This document shows, piece after piece, positions 11,169 through 22,826 of a stretch of 64,000 bases of DNA. Positions within the stretch are counted from its first letter, which is position 1, and each line of letters starts with the position of its first letter. The stretch is from Siderastrea siderea. Taxonomy: Eukaryota > Cnidaria > Anthozoa > Scleractinia > Rhizangiidae. The translations under genes were made by a program, and so were the position numbers. Below the pieces are notes generated by a model. That model saw nothing but the letters and a program-made list of their open reading frames with translations. It was not told where the DNA came from and searched no databases. The stretch is taken from NCBI GenBank assembly GCA_964030785.1, contig OZ034970.1, forward strand, positions 22,328,634-22,392,633, read 5' to 3'.

Positions 11169-12419
11169 AAAGCTTTCTATTCATCAATTTGATAAACCGA
11201 TGTGTATATAAAGTCGTCTGTGATTCTTGTTACCTTTATTGGTCCAGTAGTGGAGATGACATTTGCTTTTCCGTATCGCAGAAAATTTTGCAATGTTCAT
11301 TCAGCATGTCAAATTTAAGCATCATCTACTTTTCCCAACGCTTCAAACTCGTGTGAAATCTATTTCGGTGAGCATAATTACATATTAACTTTCTTGTCTA
11401 CTTTGACCTGGCCCTGGGTTTATGTTTCTCTGCCGCTGTCGGCGGTCTAAAGTGGGCGGCATGGGCCTTTTAAAACTAATTTCACAGGCGTTCCCTCGTC
11501 CTCTTATTCTCCCCTAGTTTTTTTCCCGCTTTTTCGCTCGCTTTCTTTTTCGCTCGCGCTCCACTATCTGAACACCTGGAACAGGCTAAGTGAATGGTAT
11601 TTTTCGCTATAACTTTTGTGATTGTTTTGTCCGGACAAAAGGGCATACGGTTTCGTATACCCTCGTGTCCTGCAAATTCCCTCCTTTACTAAGCATTATA
11701 ACGCAGGAAATTTACGGCGAATCTGGGGCTACTGAACATATTTTCGCCCTTAAACGCAACCGAAGCCTATTTTTTCTGTAACATTTTTGACAATTCTGTC
11801 CGGTCACAAGTGTATACCAGAGTATTTACGCACCTTTAACGTTCTTTACGCATCTTTACCCACAGCTCTTTGCGTTCTTTACGATTTTTTATTCTTCTTT
11901 ACGCACAATTCCTAGAAGTTATAATTTCCACTGAATAAATTGTTTGCGGAAGACCAAAAAGAAATAAAATATTTCGGTCCTTATGCTCGTCAACGATTCT
12001 CCTGTTGTATATTTTGACCGACTTTGCTGTGAACATCTACAGTAACTTTACGCCTCTTTATCTCTGTTTATGCGTCTTTACGCACCTCTCTGTACGTTCT
12101 TTACGATTCGTTAACCTTTTCTACGTGTAATTTATCTTCTAACGTACAAATCATTATTTTCAAATGCAAGCCGTACGTACTGTAGTTCTTGCACTGCCTC
12201 TTCTTTTGTTGCGGTTTACACAGGTAAATTTGCGTCTGTATCCACTCAGAAAGTACCCAACCCGCTACCCTTCCTGTTGAAAAGTATTTAGGGCTTTTTG
12301 TGTGTCCAAGTATTTTAAAAACTAGTCAGGGAGAAAGCGAGTTCCTTTGAGCCTATGCGTAAACGCCTTGAACTGCGCACAATGGCAAAAAAATGCGTTG
12401 AATCCGTAAAAAAGTACAG
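11169..12419. other. Unassigned, with degenerate ctttacgca-type repeats
   Basis: At 11820-11910 and 12040-12115 the strings tttacgcac, gttctttacg and catctttac recur irregularly, an old tandem repeat. At 11520-11570 there is a pyrimidine-rich tract. No coding region is supported. Confidence 0.45.
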
Positions 12420-12490
12420 CGGAACCTCGATTTAACGAAGTGCCATGGGACTCGGGAAATTGGTTCAGTATATCGAGGGTTCATTATATC
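12416..12490. mobile_element. One end of a pogo/Tigger-like element
   Basis: The string cagcggaacctcgatttaac followed by a ttatatccattc segment is the typical terminal repeat style of Tigger/pogo elements (cagtggaacctcg type). The other end was not found within reach, so this is a solo or truncated end. Confidence 0.45.
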
Positions 12491-12603
12491 CATTCCCCAC
12501 AGCGCGGCTTCATGGGAACTGGAAACGAGGTGACACGGTGGATTTGATCAGCAGTTTTCCGTGTTTCCGTCAATTGTGGCGTCCATTTTGAAATTACGCG
12601 AGT

Positions 12604-12937
12604 GTGTGAAGGTATACCGGTAAAACTAATTTTCGCTCCCTTGGCATCATATGGGTCCTCCCAAAGTATTCTGTGAGATTTGTTTGAGTAATCTGTCGAA
12701 TAATACATAAGAACTAAACGAGAAGCCAGGGAACCCTTAGCAAGCTGACCACACATTGCCATTAGTTACATTCATACGTCTTTAATAACTTTTATATGTA
12801 CCGATATTTCCGAAACCTTTGCCGACCTTAATACAAGAAAATTTAGTTGTCGTTTTGGTTTCGAACTCCGCTATCAATTGACACGCATCATTCACGGAAA
12901 GCATGACAAAGCACGTATCCAAAATTATTCGCTATCT
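12604..12937 (-). repeat. Inverted duplicate, copy 2 (exon-like unit)
   Basis: Partner of 8812-9136, opposite strand. It keeps the same open frame (MAMCGQLAKGS to KISFTG) with a few substitutions (C to R, L to M), again followed by a gtatac donor-like string. Retaining the frame in both copies is notable but the unit is short. Confidence 0.65.
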
Positions 12938-13265
12938 GTAATTAGATCTTTTCAACGGGCGTGGTCACACAGTATATAACGCAACAATTCTACCTCGATG
13001 ATATCCGGTGAAAAGCAACTAAAATTGCGCGATAAAATATTTTTATATTTGGTTAAACATATTAGGTGTTAAACAAAAACGTTCACATTGAAAGGATTGA
13101 AAACGGTGAGATATTCCCTGAAGGTTGAAAAGTCTGCCACACGAAATGTAATTGGAGACACGCAATTTTGCGTAAACACAAATATGCAACAACAACAACA
13201 ACAGTTTACTTGCATTCCCAATTATAAATGGTATTACACATAGAAAAGAAAAAAAAACAGAAAAA
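12938..13265. other. Unassigned AT-rich stretch with short CAA repeat
   Basis: Contains a short caacaacaaca run near 13190 and an A-rich tail before the LINE remnant. No gene seen. Confidence 0.5.
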
Positions 13266-13269
13266 GAAG

Positions 13270-13960
13270 AAAATTAAAAAAGTAAAGTAGCGAAATCGGT
13301 TAATTTACAATTGGTACATCTATTGATTCATTTCTGAATGAAAACGCTTCAAATGGGAACATCAATGCTACTAAAGAGAAAAACAATTTTGTTATGATCA
13401 TTTAAAGAATTGAAATCGGGATATTTACCAATAATATCTTCCACTAAAGATTTTCTAATTGTGTCATATCTATTGCAAGATAAGAAGAAGTGTACTTCGT
13501 TTTCAACTTCATTTGAGTTGCAGTATTGACAAATTCTCAGATGCTCAGGGAATTTAGAGGTGGAATGTCTTCCAGTTTTAATTTACCTGCCTTTAGTGTT
13601 GCTACTGCCCACCGATGTTTCTGGTTTGTAATAAGTTCTAGTGAGTTAGAGGTAGTTACATCTGTTTTGAAAGTAGAGTAAAATGTAAGTTTTTTGTTGC
13701 ATTTGATCATTTAATATTGATGTATTTTTAAGTCATTTTTAAAGTTCTCAGTTACCTTGGATCGGTATTGTTTAGTTATTAGTTCATCCCCGTTAGCATC
13801 AATCGTAGCTCGGAAATTGGAGTGAAAGTTGGCACTAGATTGTTTCAGCATATCATACATTGCAAGCATGAAGGATCTTTTCCAGAGTCTGCCACCTGGA
13901 AGCTTTGATCACCCAGTGTTTGGAGTAAACAAAGTACACATTCTTTCCATGTGGTGATGG
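13270..13960 (-). pseudogene. Non-LTR retrotransposon 3' end (C-terminal zinc-knuckle region)
   Basis: On the minus strand, with frame breaks: TFKTDVTTSNSLELIT, NQKHRWAVATLKAG, then a C-terminal Cys/His cluster RICQYCNSNEVENEVHFFL followed by SCNRYDTIRKS. This CxxC...H...C pattern closes the ORF2 of many animal LINEs. The A- and T-rich region at 13230-13290 is the likely 3' tail. No reverse transcriptase core is left, so the clade is undetermined. Confidence 0.65.
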
Positions 13961-14454
13961 TAAGTCCATAGCACGCCTAGTTGGTCTGATTATTTAACGA
14001 TACAAGAGACTTGAAAATCTGATTCAACTTACTTTGTCTCCTCTGTAGATTTTTCCGTATTTGGCAATGACGATGTGACCCGACACGCTAATATTCATAT
14101 CACGGAGCTTTTTGAAGTCCTCCGTCATGGCATAGTTTACATACACCAGACGGGCCTGTGGTAAAAAAGTGCAAAACGTAATTACACAGGACATTTGGTC
14201 AGCCACTCATGAAGCTTCTCTTTAATGAAGCTTAGGATCTTGATAAAATAGAGGAATTGCTTTGACTTTTAACAGTACAAAATGACATGCAGTTGGTAGT
14301 CAAAATGTGACTGAAATTTTCTGGCCTTTATTTTACAATTCTTAATACTTTACCGTAATATTTCCACTGCTGGAGTAAGCATTAAATGGCGGAAGTACAT
14401 CTGATTTGTTCTCAGCTTGTTGCAGTATTTTTACCTTCCTCTGACAGTCCGGGC

Positions 14455-16986
14455 CATAGACAGTTTTGTCAATGTGATTTCTAGCAATGTGATTGGTCTA
14501 GACAAAACCAAAACAAACTCATTTGGGCGAGAGGGACTGGGGCTGATTATTTTTCTTGCTGCCTCATGACTGGCGGCCATATTGTAATATTATTTTGGCG
14601 AAGGGGAACAGTGTAAAATTATCAATAAATTACACGAAACATATCATTTATTTATTTCACAGCACAAATAATTTTCGACATCTGCTCTAAGTTTCGAAAT
14701 CTCCTGACATATGCATTTCATTTTTGCACTCCGCTAGGGTTACGCGAACTCGATGAAGCACTTCGGTTGCAAACTCAGAAACTCTGTCTCTTGGGCCGTC
14801 GATTTTTAAATCGACTTAAAAGTCGCAGGACGTATGCTCCTCCGCCAGCCTGCTCATTTCTTCGGAAATTTTGCTCCGTTTTAGGGCGAACAGTTACGGT
14901 GGGTTCTCCACATACAATCCTAGGAAAGAGAGGACAATAGAACTTCATTAAGGCCTACTCTGGGACCCAAAGTCGCCCAAAGTCGCCCAAAGTCGCCTAA
15001 AGTCGCCCAAAGTCGCCTAAAGTCGCCTAAAGTCGCCCAAAGTCGCTCTAAGTCGCCTTAAATCCCTTGTATATAGTTTATATATTAATAGTAAACTATG
15101 TAAAACTTAATATAGTTTATTTTCAGTTTGCTTGCCAAGGCTGTTACCTAACCAGAGCCCTATACAATAAAATGCCCAAGGAATCATCCTGGGGCCACTA
15201 AGTTTCTTGTTGTGACACTTACTAACTCACAGGTTTCACTTCATGCCTTACCTTTTGGCCTGTGACCAATTCGGCAACAACCTTGCTTGCTAGCTGTTGT
15301 TAAGGTCATTGTTGCATGTTTATGTACTACTAATGTCTTTAGTGTGCGGGTCCATACCAACATCACAGGAGGTCATTAGAAATTCCAAGGGGGGTGGGGG
15401 CAGTGGAGGCTCTTGAAAGCCACCAAACTAGAATTTCCAGAAGGGTGGGGCGGAATAGGGGGTTGGTGGAGCATTCAAACTAAAACATTTTCATGGGGAT
15501 AGTATGGATATTTTCTGTAACAATGCATTATGGTGTACCATGATGATTCCATGTATATGTATACCACAACTGTACTTAAGTTCACCTTGGCATTTCCAAT
15601 TAAGTAACTGAAGGTTACCTAAAATTGCCTAAAGTCGCTCAAAATCGCCCAAAGTCGCCTAAAGTCGCCCAAAATCGCCTTAAATCGCCCAAAATCGCCC
15701 GTAATTTTGGACAAAATAAGCTAAAATCGCCTAAAGTCGCCTTAAGTCGCCCAAAGTTACGGCGACTTTGGGTCCCAGAGTAGGCCTTTCATTAACACAA
15801 TACATTTACGAGAAGCATCCTTTATTCTAACGAACCAGCATTTCAGCTGCTGCAGATTTAACAAATGGAGGTTTAGAAAATCGTTTATGAACTACAAACA
15901 GACCGTCACAGGAAGGTCAAACAACAACCTCTGTCAGAATTGCTAAGCAGCGCAATTAACTGCTGGAGAGCTATCTGTTGGATGCTAACAACGCCATAAG
16001 ACAATGGAGATGCAATGTTTTAATTAAACTTTCTATTTCAACGACAACCATGTATACGTAAGAAGCTGTACTTTTTATGTGATGAAAGAAAACTGCAACA
16101 GTCTCAGAATAACTTGGATCCTTTAGACACTTACGACATCCGTGATAAAGAAGGTTACATGTCTTGCAGATAACCGCAAGCAAACATCCTATTACCTATT
16201 TATTAATTAGAAACTCGCGTATCCTTTGAGAACTGAATCATCACTCTTTTTAGCGGCTTTTAGGAATCTTGCAATCAAACTGAGTCCAAAAACCTAATTT
16301 ATTGTCCCAAAGCTAGCACACCCAAAGATTTTAAAGGGCTCTAAGAACGTCCAAACGTCCAAACAGTATCACAGCTTGAGAGTTCTCTCTCTCTCTCTCT
16401 CGATTAATGTTTACCGGCCAAATAAATTAGGTGTCGCAAATTAATTAGTTGTGTCCTATGTATCTTGATCAAAGCGACAAAGCTGTTACGATTGTACTTG
16501 GGAAAGCTCTTTCTCCATGAGCTGAAAAACAAAGTTAAAGTCGATAAGCAGCAGAAGTCATAACACTACATAAATAGGCCATATGGTTCCCGATCGCGAT
16601 TTATAAAGGCCGTGCATATGCACTAAACCACAGTGCATATGACTTCTGTTTTGATGGATCTGAAGCAAATTTACCAAAGATTACCGCTATATTTTTCTTT
16701 TAAACGTAAAAAAATCTGTCTTACCTCAATTTTCCATTTTTATGGTAGTAGGCCACTTCTCGCACGCTTCAAACTTGACGCGGTAACTCGACTTGAACTG
16801 ACGATAACTTTCCAGGATTTCAACCGACGCCGTTCATACTCATGAATAGTGAAGCTCTGTTTGTCTTTTGGTGGGTGAACTGGGTCCCATGGGACTAGCC
16901 AATGGCAGGAAAACGTGACGGAAAAGCGCCAAGACGCCATTTTAATGACGTCATCACATAGACAGAAATGTCTATGGCCCGGACTG
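14455..16986. mobile_element. TIR element of 2.5 kb inserted in the carboxypeptidase exon
   Basis: Inverted ends cagtccgggccatagaca at 14455 and 16986 (right end also holds an internal atagaca/tgtctat mini-palindrome). A direct repeat tctga flanks it (14450-14454, 16987-16991), and dropping one copy rejoins the protein in frame (TAQ-RKVK). A 0.84-kb MITE sits inside. A second, shorter copy in opposite orientation lies at 62655-63550. No transposase detected. A short (CT)n run lies at 16388-16402. Confidence 0.8.
14952..15786. mobile_element. MITE with aaagtcgccc subterminal arrays
   Basis: Inverted ends ggcctactctgggaccc and complement, flanked by cttcattaa / tttcattaa (9 bp, one mismatch; 14943-14951 and 15787-15795). 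Just inside each end is an array of about ten aaagtcgccc/t units (14970-15060 and 15600-15770). The centre holds a 150-bp G-rich piece ending tatggatattttct (15350-15520) that resembles the MITE at 56332-56510. The 8-9 bp duplication suits hAT, P or Mutator-type mobilisation. Confidence 0.8.
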
Positions 16987-17169
16987 TCTGAGCAGTAAAC
17001 AAAGTCGATCCATCTTTAGCTAAAATAGGTGCTATTCCGGGTCTCTCTGGGTGTGAAAGCAGCACGTCATATTTCTTCAGCTCAACTTTGTCAAATCCAA
17101 AATTTTTCCATTCTTTCTCGATGTATCGTGCTTGTTCTGCGCTTATCTGCGAGCCACCGGAATGGGGCG

Positions 17170-19003
17170 CTTGAGTAAAAGAAAGGCAATAATAAGATTA
17201 TATACAAAATGGAAACATAAACACCTCTTCATAAGTTTCCTATCTTTCTCCATTTCGTATGGCTTAAAGAAATTGATGAATGTAGTCGACATTAACTGAT
17301 TTAATTTTTTAGGCTATCTTTTCCCAACTGCTAAAGTTAGCTACATAACCGAGAGGTAGCCCAAAAGTTTTGTTCATCGCACTAAAAAGTGATCCCATTT
17401 ACCGGGCGGCGAAAACGGTCATATTACAACGCTGTGACGTAAGAACCTTGACTTGGTGCTGCAGAGGGGGGAGGGGGGTTGAGCAAACTTCACCAATTTT
17501 CGTGTCCTGATGATCCACCGAAAATTGACGTCACATCCGGTTTTAAAAATCAGCGAGCAGCTTGCTCAGCGAGTTGCAAGATGGACGCTCGGGTGTTTAT
17601 GGTTTCTTCTTTCTTGTGACCACCACTGACACGCAATTGCTTTTCTTGAATACCAGAGATGTTACAAGGTTACTGGATCATCTATTTTAGCCGGTATATT
17701 GGCAAAACAGAAATGTTTAGTACAGTTTTGATGGCATTTTCCAGGCAGCTTCGTGTAATGTCATGGTGAGCATGCCGCAATTTTCAATACAGGTGCGGAT
17801 CAAACGTTTCCTTCTCGTGACTCCTGATTCAGTGTAATCGTCAATTTAAATAGCCTATGATGCGTAAAATATAATGAATAAAACGCCATCAGTAACAGTT
17901 TGGATTGTTAACATCGGGAAGGTAATTAACACTCGACGTAAAGTGCTGGAAGTCCTACTCTATCGAAACTGCTCTGCACATGATACCTGATATCGTCTCT
18001 AACAAAGCCACTCATATTTTTGCCTCTCGTAACCCTTGCTTCAAAGGAATCGTCAATTAAAATAGCCTATCTCGAGTATAATACAATGAAGAAAACGTCG
18101 GTAGTCACAGTATGTTGTGTTAACACTGGGAAGGTAATTAACACTCGCAGAAAAGTGCTGGAAGCAGTATCGAAACCAACCGTGGACATGTTAGAAGCAC
18201 TCCTGATGTGGCAGACATCTGTGTACTCAAGCAGACTCAAGGTTAGTAGTCTTGTGTTTTCGAAGTTTCCGTTTTACGATGATGGGTAGACACAATTTGT
18301 TTTTCTACGGGAATGTATTTTTTGTGTTTAAATGTTTTAAAAGAAGTCTGAATAAAGAAAACTGCATAATTAATGATGAATTTTATCTGATTGAGCGATT
18401 CCTAGGTAGGGGGGAGGGGGGGTGGTGGGGAAGTAGGGAAGGTGAGACGAAGAAACCAGCGTTGTAATAACATAAAGTAGAATGCTGATTTCTCAAGCTC
18501 TCGGTTTCTGAAAACTGGCTTCCCTTTCCCAGTCAAACACTGTAATTTTACCCCGATTTTTCAAACCCCCAGATAATTCAAACCAATTTCCTTTTCCCCA
18601 GGAGGTTCAAAAAATCGGGATTCCACTGTATGTTCAAGATTGGGATTAACCAATACAAATTGTCGAGATAATTGCGGGATTATCTAGCTATCTTGCCCTT
18701 TTAATATACATGTACTCCGTAGATTATCATGTACTATCACATACATTTACATGTATTTGCTTAATAATTAATAATAATGTAGATATTTAAAGGCACAGTT
18801 TCACGGTTCAGCGTATGTGCGAGCGATCACATGAGCGCTGTCAAGTCAATTGTCTTTGGGCCAATTAGAAGCGAGTACACAACACCGGCGGGATACGGCG
18901 GGAAATTGTTATAACTTGCTGGCACTCGAGATCGGCCAGTGTTTTGGTCGCATTTCCGAAGTTCGCACTTTCGCCGCTTCGTAGGCTTTTCAGTACTGTG
19001 GAA
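17170..19003. other. Unassigned; imperfect tandem duplication and a Tigger-like end
   Basis: A segment of about 150 bp at 17813-17970 is repeated with divergence at 18025-18180; both contain gggaaggtaattaacactcg. A G-rich tract lies at 18410-18440. At 18613-18631 aaaatcgggattccactgta is the complement of a pogo/Tigger-type end. No exon upstream of the carboxypeptidase fragment was recognised. Confidence 0.5.
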
Positions 19004-21712
19004 ATGGCATTAGCTCCCAGCGCTGTGGAGGGCCCATCCAGCTGCAAATGTAGTGGTGTGTGCTCCAAGAAAGACGGAAGGAAACAAAAAGGCTGCCCAT
19101 GTAAAACACGAGGGGATTTTTGCAGCGCTTCGTGTAAGTGTCTTATGACATCCAAGAAATGCCAGAACCAGGTGGGCTTTATTCTTTTCCTTGACGTAAG
19201 CTTAAACATATTTTGATTTTATTGATTTTGATCTTATTTCAATTCAGAATGAACTTATGCGAACGAACACTGGTTTATTTTAGTACGATGTCGATATCTC
19301 CCGACATCGAGTTGATTACGCTCGGCACGAAAAGCTGAGAAGCTCCCTCCAACTTAGAACCAGGTTTTCATCAGCATTCAACGATAAACTAACTGCAGTG
19401 TTTTTTCGATAGCCCGATTTCGTTAGACCAGCGAGAAGGCCACGAACAAGAAATCCACAAGCTTCAAGAAGCGATGCGAGCAGTTCGACGACAGTCAACA
19501 ACGGTTTACGGTCATTTCGTTCCATGGTCATTTCGTTCCAAGTCATTTCGTTCCAAAGTAAGGTCAGTTAGTTCCACAAAATAGTCAGTTCGTTCCACGA
19601 GAAAGCTAGATCGTTCCACGAGATAGTTAGATCGTTCCACTTTTAAAAGTTACGGGTAATGCCAAGAAAACCTGCTTACTCGATGAAAGTGTAAATAAAA
19701 ACGTTTCTCTCAGTGTTATTTGAACGAGTTCACACAATAATAGGTGATCTGCTGTACCGCCGGGGCCGATAGAAGGATCTCAAGTAGCTTCTTCAGCACT
19801 TTGCGGTAGTCTCCCTTCTTTCGTCCCGACATCAAAACGAACAGGAGAGGTACTTGTTTAGCATGGCCACCCAGTCAGTGGCGTTTACTCGACGACGTTT
19901 AATCCCGTAGCTGTAGCCTACACTGTCTACTAGTTTCGGCTTCCCCTTTGACGTGGAGTCGCTGATGACCTGGAATGTTACTGTCGTTGACGTTACTGAA
20001 GTTGACGAGTGGTTTCCTGACGAGTCAGTTTCAGCGGGTGGTGGGTCGGCGATTGAGGATTCATTGAGGACAGGATCTGCTTCAGGAACAGTAAGGGAGC
20101 CTGACAAGCGTATTCATTCTGTGATGAAGGCGAGAGTTTTTCGTTCTATTCTCACCCTGGAATGATAAATACCCACAGAAGCCAAATCTGAAGCGCGTGT
20201 AGGGAGGGAGATTGGGGAGAGGGCAGTAATTCAGGGAGATTGGGGAGAGGTCAGTGTTACACAGCTGTTCTATTCCCCATCATGATCAATCAAGCGTATA
20301 GAGTGTGGAGGTTTTCGTCACTTGGCTGATCTTCTACCCAGTATCCAACGGATGAGGTAACTTTAACGTAGAATTTCACTATGCTTAAGTTTATTTCTAC
20401 TTTAATACTTTGTGGTACGATCTAACTATCTCGTGGAACGAATTGACTATTTTGTGGAACGAACTGACTATACTGTGGAACGAAGTGACTTGGAACGAAA
20501 TGACCATGGAACGAAATGACCGGATACCTCAACAACAACAATAACACTGAGCGCCCTTCCGAGATGGAGGAATGTATTCGGGAAAATGCAGCCGTGGAGG
20601 TAAATCAAAACTGCATTTGCCGTTTTATTTGAATAACCACGATCTTATAGATAAATGAATACCTTATAATACATTTTGCAGTTTGTCACAAATCTTTTTT
20701 GAATTGCCTGCTATTCGACGACTACAACCAACTCGCATTTGATCACACATTTCTCCGATTCGAGTCTCGGTGTTTATTGTTGCAACATTACGTGATTGGT
20801 TGTGTAATTTATTCCATCCAAAGCAAAACACTGATGTTTGATGCTGTTTGTCCGGCCAATTCTCCGTTTTTGACAGTTAACTTCCATGTGAACAGACATT
20901 TAGAATAAAATCTAGAAAAATTTTCGCGAGTCAAATCGTAGTGTTTTGCATATATGCCACGGAAGGTGTGAAATATTTCTTAGATCTCACGATGTCTTTG
21001 TTTCATTCGTCCAAAGAATTTGATAGTAAACTTGGAAGAGGAAACTGTTAGAAGACTAGCCATCAGGGTACTGTCGAGGGGAATTGGAAGTTTGGAGTTC
21101 ATCCAAAGCCAGTTGGTGGCAGATGATGAAAGTGATGAAGGCCCCCTCATCAACAGGCATGGATCACCAATGCGGCCTCTGACTGTCAGAGAAACACCAA
21201 GACAACCAATTCACCCACCATCACCAGACAGAGAACCACCACCCACAGACAGTCCAACCACACCAGACAGAACATTACCACCACCCGATGGACCAGCAAC
21301 ACCAGACAGACCAGCTGGGGGACCAGCTACACCAGACAGACCAAGGCAGCAACAACTGGTGCCTGTTCCCGACTGGTGTAGATGTGGTTGTTGCAGACAA
21401 ATGCCAAGAGCTGTGGAGAACTTTTGCTGCAAAAAGAAAGACTGTGTAACTCAAACCCAGAGATTCTATAAGCTCTGTTTGGATCCAGATATCCTACAAC
21501 TTTGTATTTTGAACAGAGCTGATATTAGAAATGATCCTTTCGATAACAGCACACGACAATTCAGAAAAGCTACATATAGGCAGTTTATTTTAGATAAATA
21601 TGGATACCTGGGGAGGGGCAATCGCAAAGTGGTGCCGTCTTGTGCTGTATGGAAAGTTCGTGGCAGGTATCCCTCTCCCACAGGGGTTTATATGGGGTTC
21701 AGGGATGATTAA
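19004..21712 (+). CDS. CXC-like Cys-rich plus P2X7-type C-terminal domain protein, 3 exons, exon 2 broken by a transposon
   Basis: Exon 1 19004-19171: ATG in good context, MALAPSAVEG, then a Cys-rich block (CKCSGVCSKKDGRK, CPCKTRGDFC, ASCKCLMTSKKC) like tesmin/CXC repeats. Exon 2 19413-20599, interrupted at 19510-20521; once the insertion and one 7-bp duplicate are ignored it is open, in phase 0 and Arg/Ser/Asn-rich. Exon 3 21017-21712: EEETVRRLAIRVLS, a Pro/Thr/Asp linker with repeated TPDRP, and from about residue 230 WCRCGCCRQMPRAVENFCC and YLGRGNRKVVPSCAVWKVR. These are the hallmarks of the P2X7 receptor cytoplasmic tail domain, which binds zinc in vertebrates. No channel segments are present. 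The predicted ancestral length is 343 residues. AATAAA lies at 22270. In cnidarians such proteins form large families, and this copy is probably inactive. Function unknown. Confidence 0.8.
19510..20521. mobile_element. MULE-like element in exon 2 of the CXC/P2X7-tail gene
   Basis: Inverted ends ggtcatttcgttcca with further ttcgttcca copies as tandem subterminal repeats (19510-19640 and 20420-20521). A near-duplicate ggtttac / ggatacc borders it. It carries the beginning of a FLYWCH-type coding frame on the minus strand, typical of animal Mutator-like transposase genes, but no catalytic domain: a 1.0-kb deletion derivative. Confidence 0.75.
19832..20107 (-). pseudogene. FLYWCH-type zinc finger start of a MULE transposase, truncated
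   Basis: 91 codons from ATG 20107. The N-terminus is Ser/Thr/Pro-rich, then KGKPKLVDSVGYSYGIKRRR and VNATDW, the first half of a FLYWCH zinc finger (LvdsxGYxY...W). The following Cys/His part is missing and the frame ends after a short unrelated tail. FLYWCH modules bind DNA at the front of many metazoan MULE transposases. This piece is a leftover within the 1.0-kb element and is unlikely to have a role. Confidence 0.55.
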
Positions 21713-22541
21713 ATTTGCAAGCTGCAGCTTGGCATCATATTTTCATCATGACCAAATGTTCGCAGTGAGTTTGTCACTGTTGTTGTCGTTATACAATCAT
21801 CAACATTCCCTCCCAAAAAGGGAGGAGGGTAAGGGTTTCCATTTGTGTCTTTTGGAAATTCTGTTGCAAGTTTTCCCACCTGACTAGTTTCTCCATGAAG
21901 TTTGGGGGTGATTAGATTATATGGTTAGCAAAAAAAAGTTTTGTTACAAGCTGCAGCTTGTTTTCATTTTCAGGACTTTTTGTATACAGTGCAAAGTGAT
22001 TTGAATTAGCCAGTTGTTCCTGTTTATGCTGTTTGCACAGTTGGTTGTGAGTATTCCTGCCCCACTGGTCTCTAACAGTGTAAGGGGTGATCAAAGTTTT
22101 AAATTCGGAAAAAATAACTTTTAGTTATCTTGCAAACTGAAGCTTGGTTTACATTTTTTCATGACTGCAGTGATTTTCGATAAACAATAATATGGCGTCT
22201 TAGCATAATCTTAGCATAACTAAATTCCACAACCTATTTGTATAAGAGTCTTGTTCTGCTTCCAGAGGAAATAAATAAATGTCATTATAATTATTATTAT
22301 CATTCATGTTTGAGTTTGCTTTATTTGCATTGTATATTCAACAAGGAACAACATGTATGTAAGGTAATGATTATGATGTCTACCTACATCCCCTTGCTCA
22401 GGCTGTTGTCATAATAAATAATTCCAGTACGTGTACAACTTTCACATTGACTACTGTATCCGGGAACAGTAGCACTACACAACCCTTACAACACAGAGAA
22501 GAAACTGAGTCATCGCCTGTATATTTCAGTTGTTACATGTA
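21713..22541. other. 3' flank of the CXC/P2X7-tail gene
   Basis: Contains the degenerate duplicated motif gcaagctgcagcttg/caagctgcagcttg (about 21717 and 21945) and a third, gcaaactgaagcttgg (about 22130), spaced by roughly 200 bp, which suggests a diverged tandem repeat. A polyadenylation signal AATAAA lies at 22270-22275, with an attattatt run after it. Confidence 0.5.
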
Positions 22542-22675
22542 CATATTGTGGTTCAATTCTGTCCTTGTTTCAATTTTTATTTTCCTTTGGTTTTGTGTAT
22601 GGTAGTGTATGATAATGAGTGTAAAACAAAAGAAAATAAAAATTGAACTGAGGATAAAATAGAACCACAACATAT
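22542..22675. repeat. Palindromic MITE, 134 bp
   Basis: Arms atattgtggttcaattctgt and the complement ending ccacaacatat run about 50 bp each with a short loop around 22600. It sits between the ends of the two convergent genes. Confidence 0.75.
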
Positions 22676-22826
22676 CTTTGACTTTGTGAAAAGTGGCAAA
22701 AATTTGGGAAGTAGGTTTTTTTTTTACTCATGTTCACTCAATTTTTTGATGTTGCTTTACTATATAGTACCAGACAAAAAATTCTACAAAGTGAACACTC
22801 CCTTTCTGGTGGCATAAAAAAAATTA

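Larger units (their letters stand above)
14033..17169 (-). pseudogene. Glutamate carboxypeptidase II-like gene fragment (two exons, one split by a transposon)
   Basis: Exon A reads from 17169 to 16987, is interrupted by the element 14455-16986, then resumes to 14354. Before the insertion are YIEKEWKNFGFDKVELKKYD and VLLSHPERPG; after it, DVLPPFNAYSSSGNIT, the equivalent of VPPFNAFSPQG in human FOLH1. Exon B (14155-14033, 41 codons, in phase) gives [15 protein letters not shown] and [14 protein letters not shown], the start of the protease-associated domain. Splice sites and phases match the known family gene. GCPII-type enzymes are membrane Zn peptidases that trim glutamate from peptides and folates. 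The zinc-binding catalytic exons are absent from the 14 kb to the left, where a LINE tail lies instead. With an insertion in coding sequence and the missing exons, I call it a pseudogene fragment. Confidence 0.8.
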
